The position numbers and the translations under genes are program-made. From Acinetobacter sp. ANC 4204 (lineage in GTDB: Bacteria; Pseudomonadota; Gammaproteobacteria; Pseudomonadales; Moraxellaceae), in the NCBI RefSeq assembly GCF_002135205.1, contig NZ_NEFZ01000008.1, positions 105,857 through 169,856 on the forward strand: a stretch of DNA of 64,000 nt, read 5' to 3'. Under the pieces are notes generated by a model that saw only the letters and a program-made list of their open reading frames with translations, ran no database searches and was not told the origin of the DNA. Position 1 is the first letter of the stretch, and each line of letters opens with the position of its first letter. Of the stretch, positions 63,895-64,000 are shown one piece after another.

Positions 63895-64000
63895 AGTCAA
63901 GCCTCACGAGCAATTAGTATTGGTCAGCTTCACATATCACTATGCTTCCACATCCAACCTATCAACGTCGTAGTCTTCAACGGCTCTTTAGAGGACATAA
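63895..64000 (-). rRNA. rrl: 23S ribosomal RNA, 3' end (cut by window edge)
   Basis: The reverse complement of the last 106 bases matches the 3' end of bacterial 23S rRNA: AAGAGCCGTTGAAGACTACG, then ACGTTGATAGG, CCAATACTAATTGCTCGTGA and GGCTTGACT. The remainder lies beyond the window. A 180-base spacer without tRNA separates it from 5S. Confidence 0.93.

Overview
The window looks like a chromosomal segment of an Acinetobacter-type gammaproteobacterium (Moraxellaceae). It is AT-rich. The mix of housekeeping genes fits that genus (rarA, mutY, dapB, dnaJ, ppc, fmt-rsmB, two ilvD forms, a benzoate-type aromatic acid symporter), and so do the 5S and 23S rRNA 3' ends. The genus call rests on general resemblance; no database search was possible.

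Layout. 1-1860: 3' part of a polar amino acid ABC transporter operon (permease, permease, ATPase) closed by a strong terminator. 1863-2386: gene-free. 2387-12831: ordinary core genes, namely an Lrp-type regulator divergent from a LysE exporter, rarA, a YcgN-type protein, a 52-residue DUF1328 membrane protein, dienelactone hydrolase, a HIT protein, mutY, an M23 lipoprotein, tag, a zinc alcohol dehydrogenase and a MocR regulator. 12883-16508: a START-domain protein, dapB, dnaJ and small unknown proteins. 16639-21672: an RND efflux pair divergent from a TetR regulator, with a 32-bp palindrome between them. 21864-28050: ppc, a RutG-like uracil permease preceded by two RutR-like operators, a LysR regulator and a TauE exporter. 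28111-31835: a TonB siderophore receptor under a Fur-like box and a putative thioredoxin-fold protein. 31907-38516: short-type ilvD, long-type ilvD, fmt and rsmB.

38626-58242 is the most unusual part: about 19.6 kb on the minus strand devoted to one apparent envelope system. Three very large secreted DUF11-type proteins (881, 885 and 1293 aa) form one operon ending in a terminator. A second operon follows: a small 164-aa DUF11 protein, a 908-aa paralogue of the first two, a 2004-aa protein that joins DUF11/SdrD-B-like domains to a C-terminal outer-membrane-barrel-like region, and a 183-aa exported helical protein coupled to it by a TAATG junction. Four of the proteins share an N-terminal signature, and five share a C-terminal module, which in the 164-aa protein stands alone. 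Many calcium-loop-like motifs and conserved cysteine pairs are present. A T10 tract lies in the signal-peptide coding region of the first gene. My reading, which is inference, is a calcium-stiffened surface fibre or coat built from paralogous subunits around an outer-membrane anchor or exporter.

58501-64000: an NSS amino-acid/sodium symporter with its 47-aa MetS-like small subunit, a gene-free stretch ending in a promoter-plus-terminator unit that looks like a small RNA, a DUF4256 protein, an aromatic-acid MFS symporter behind two tandem operator-like palindromes, and the 3' end of an rRNA operon (23S end, 5S, terminator) on the minus strand.
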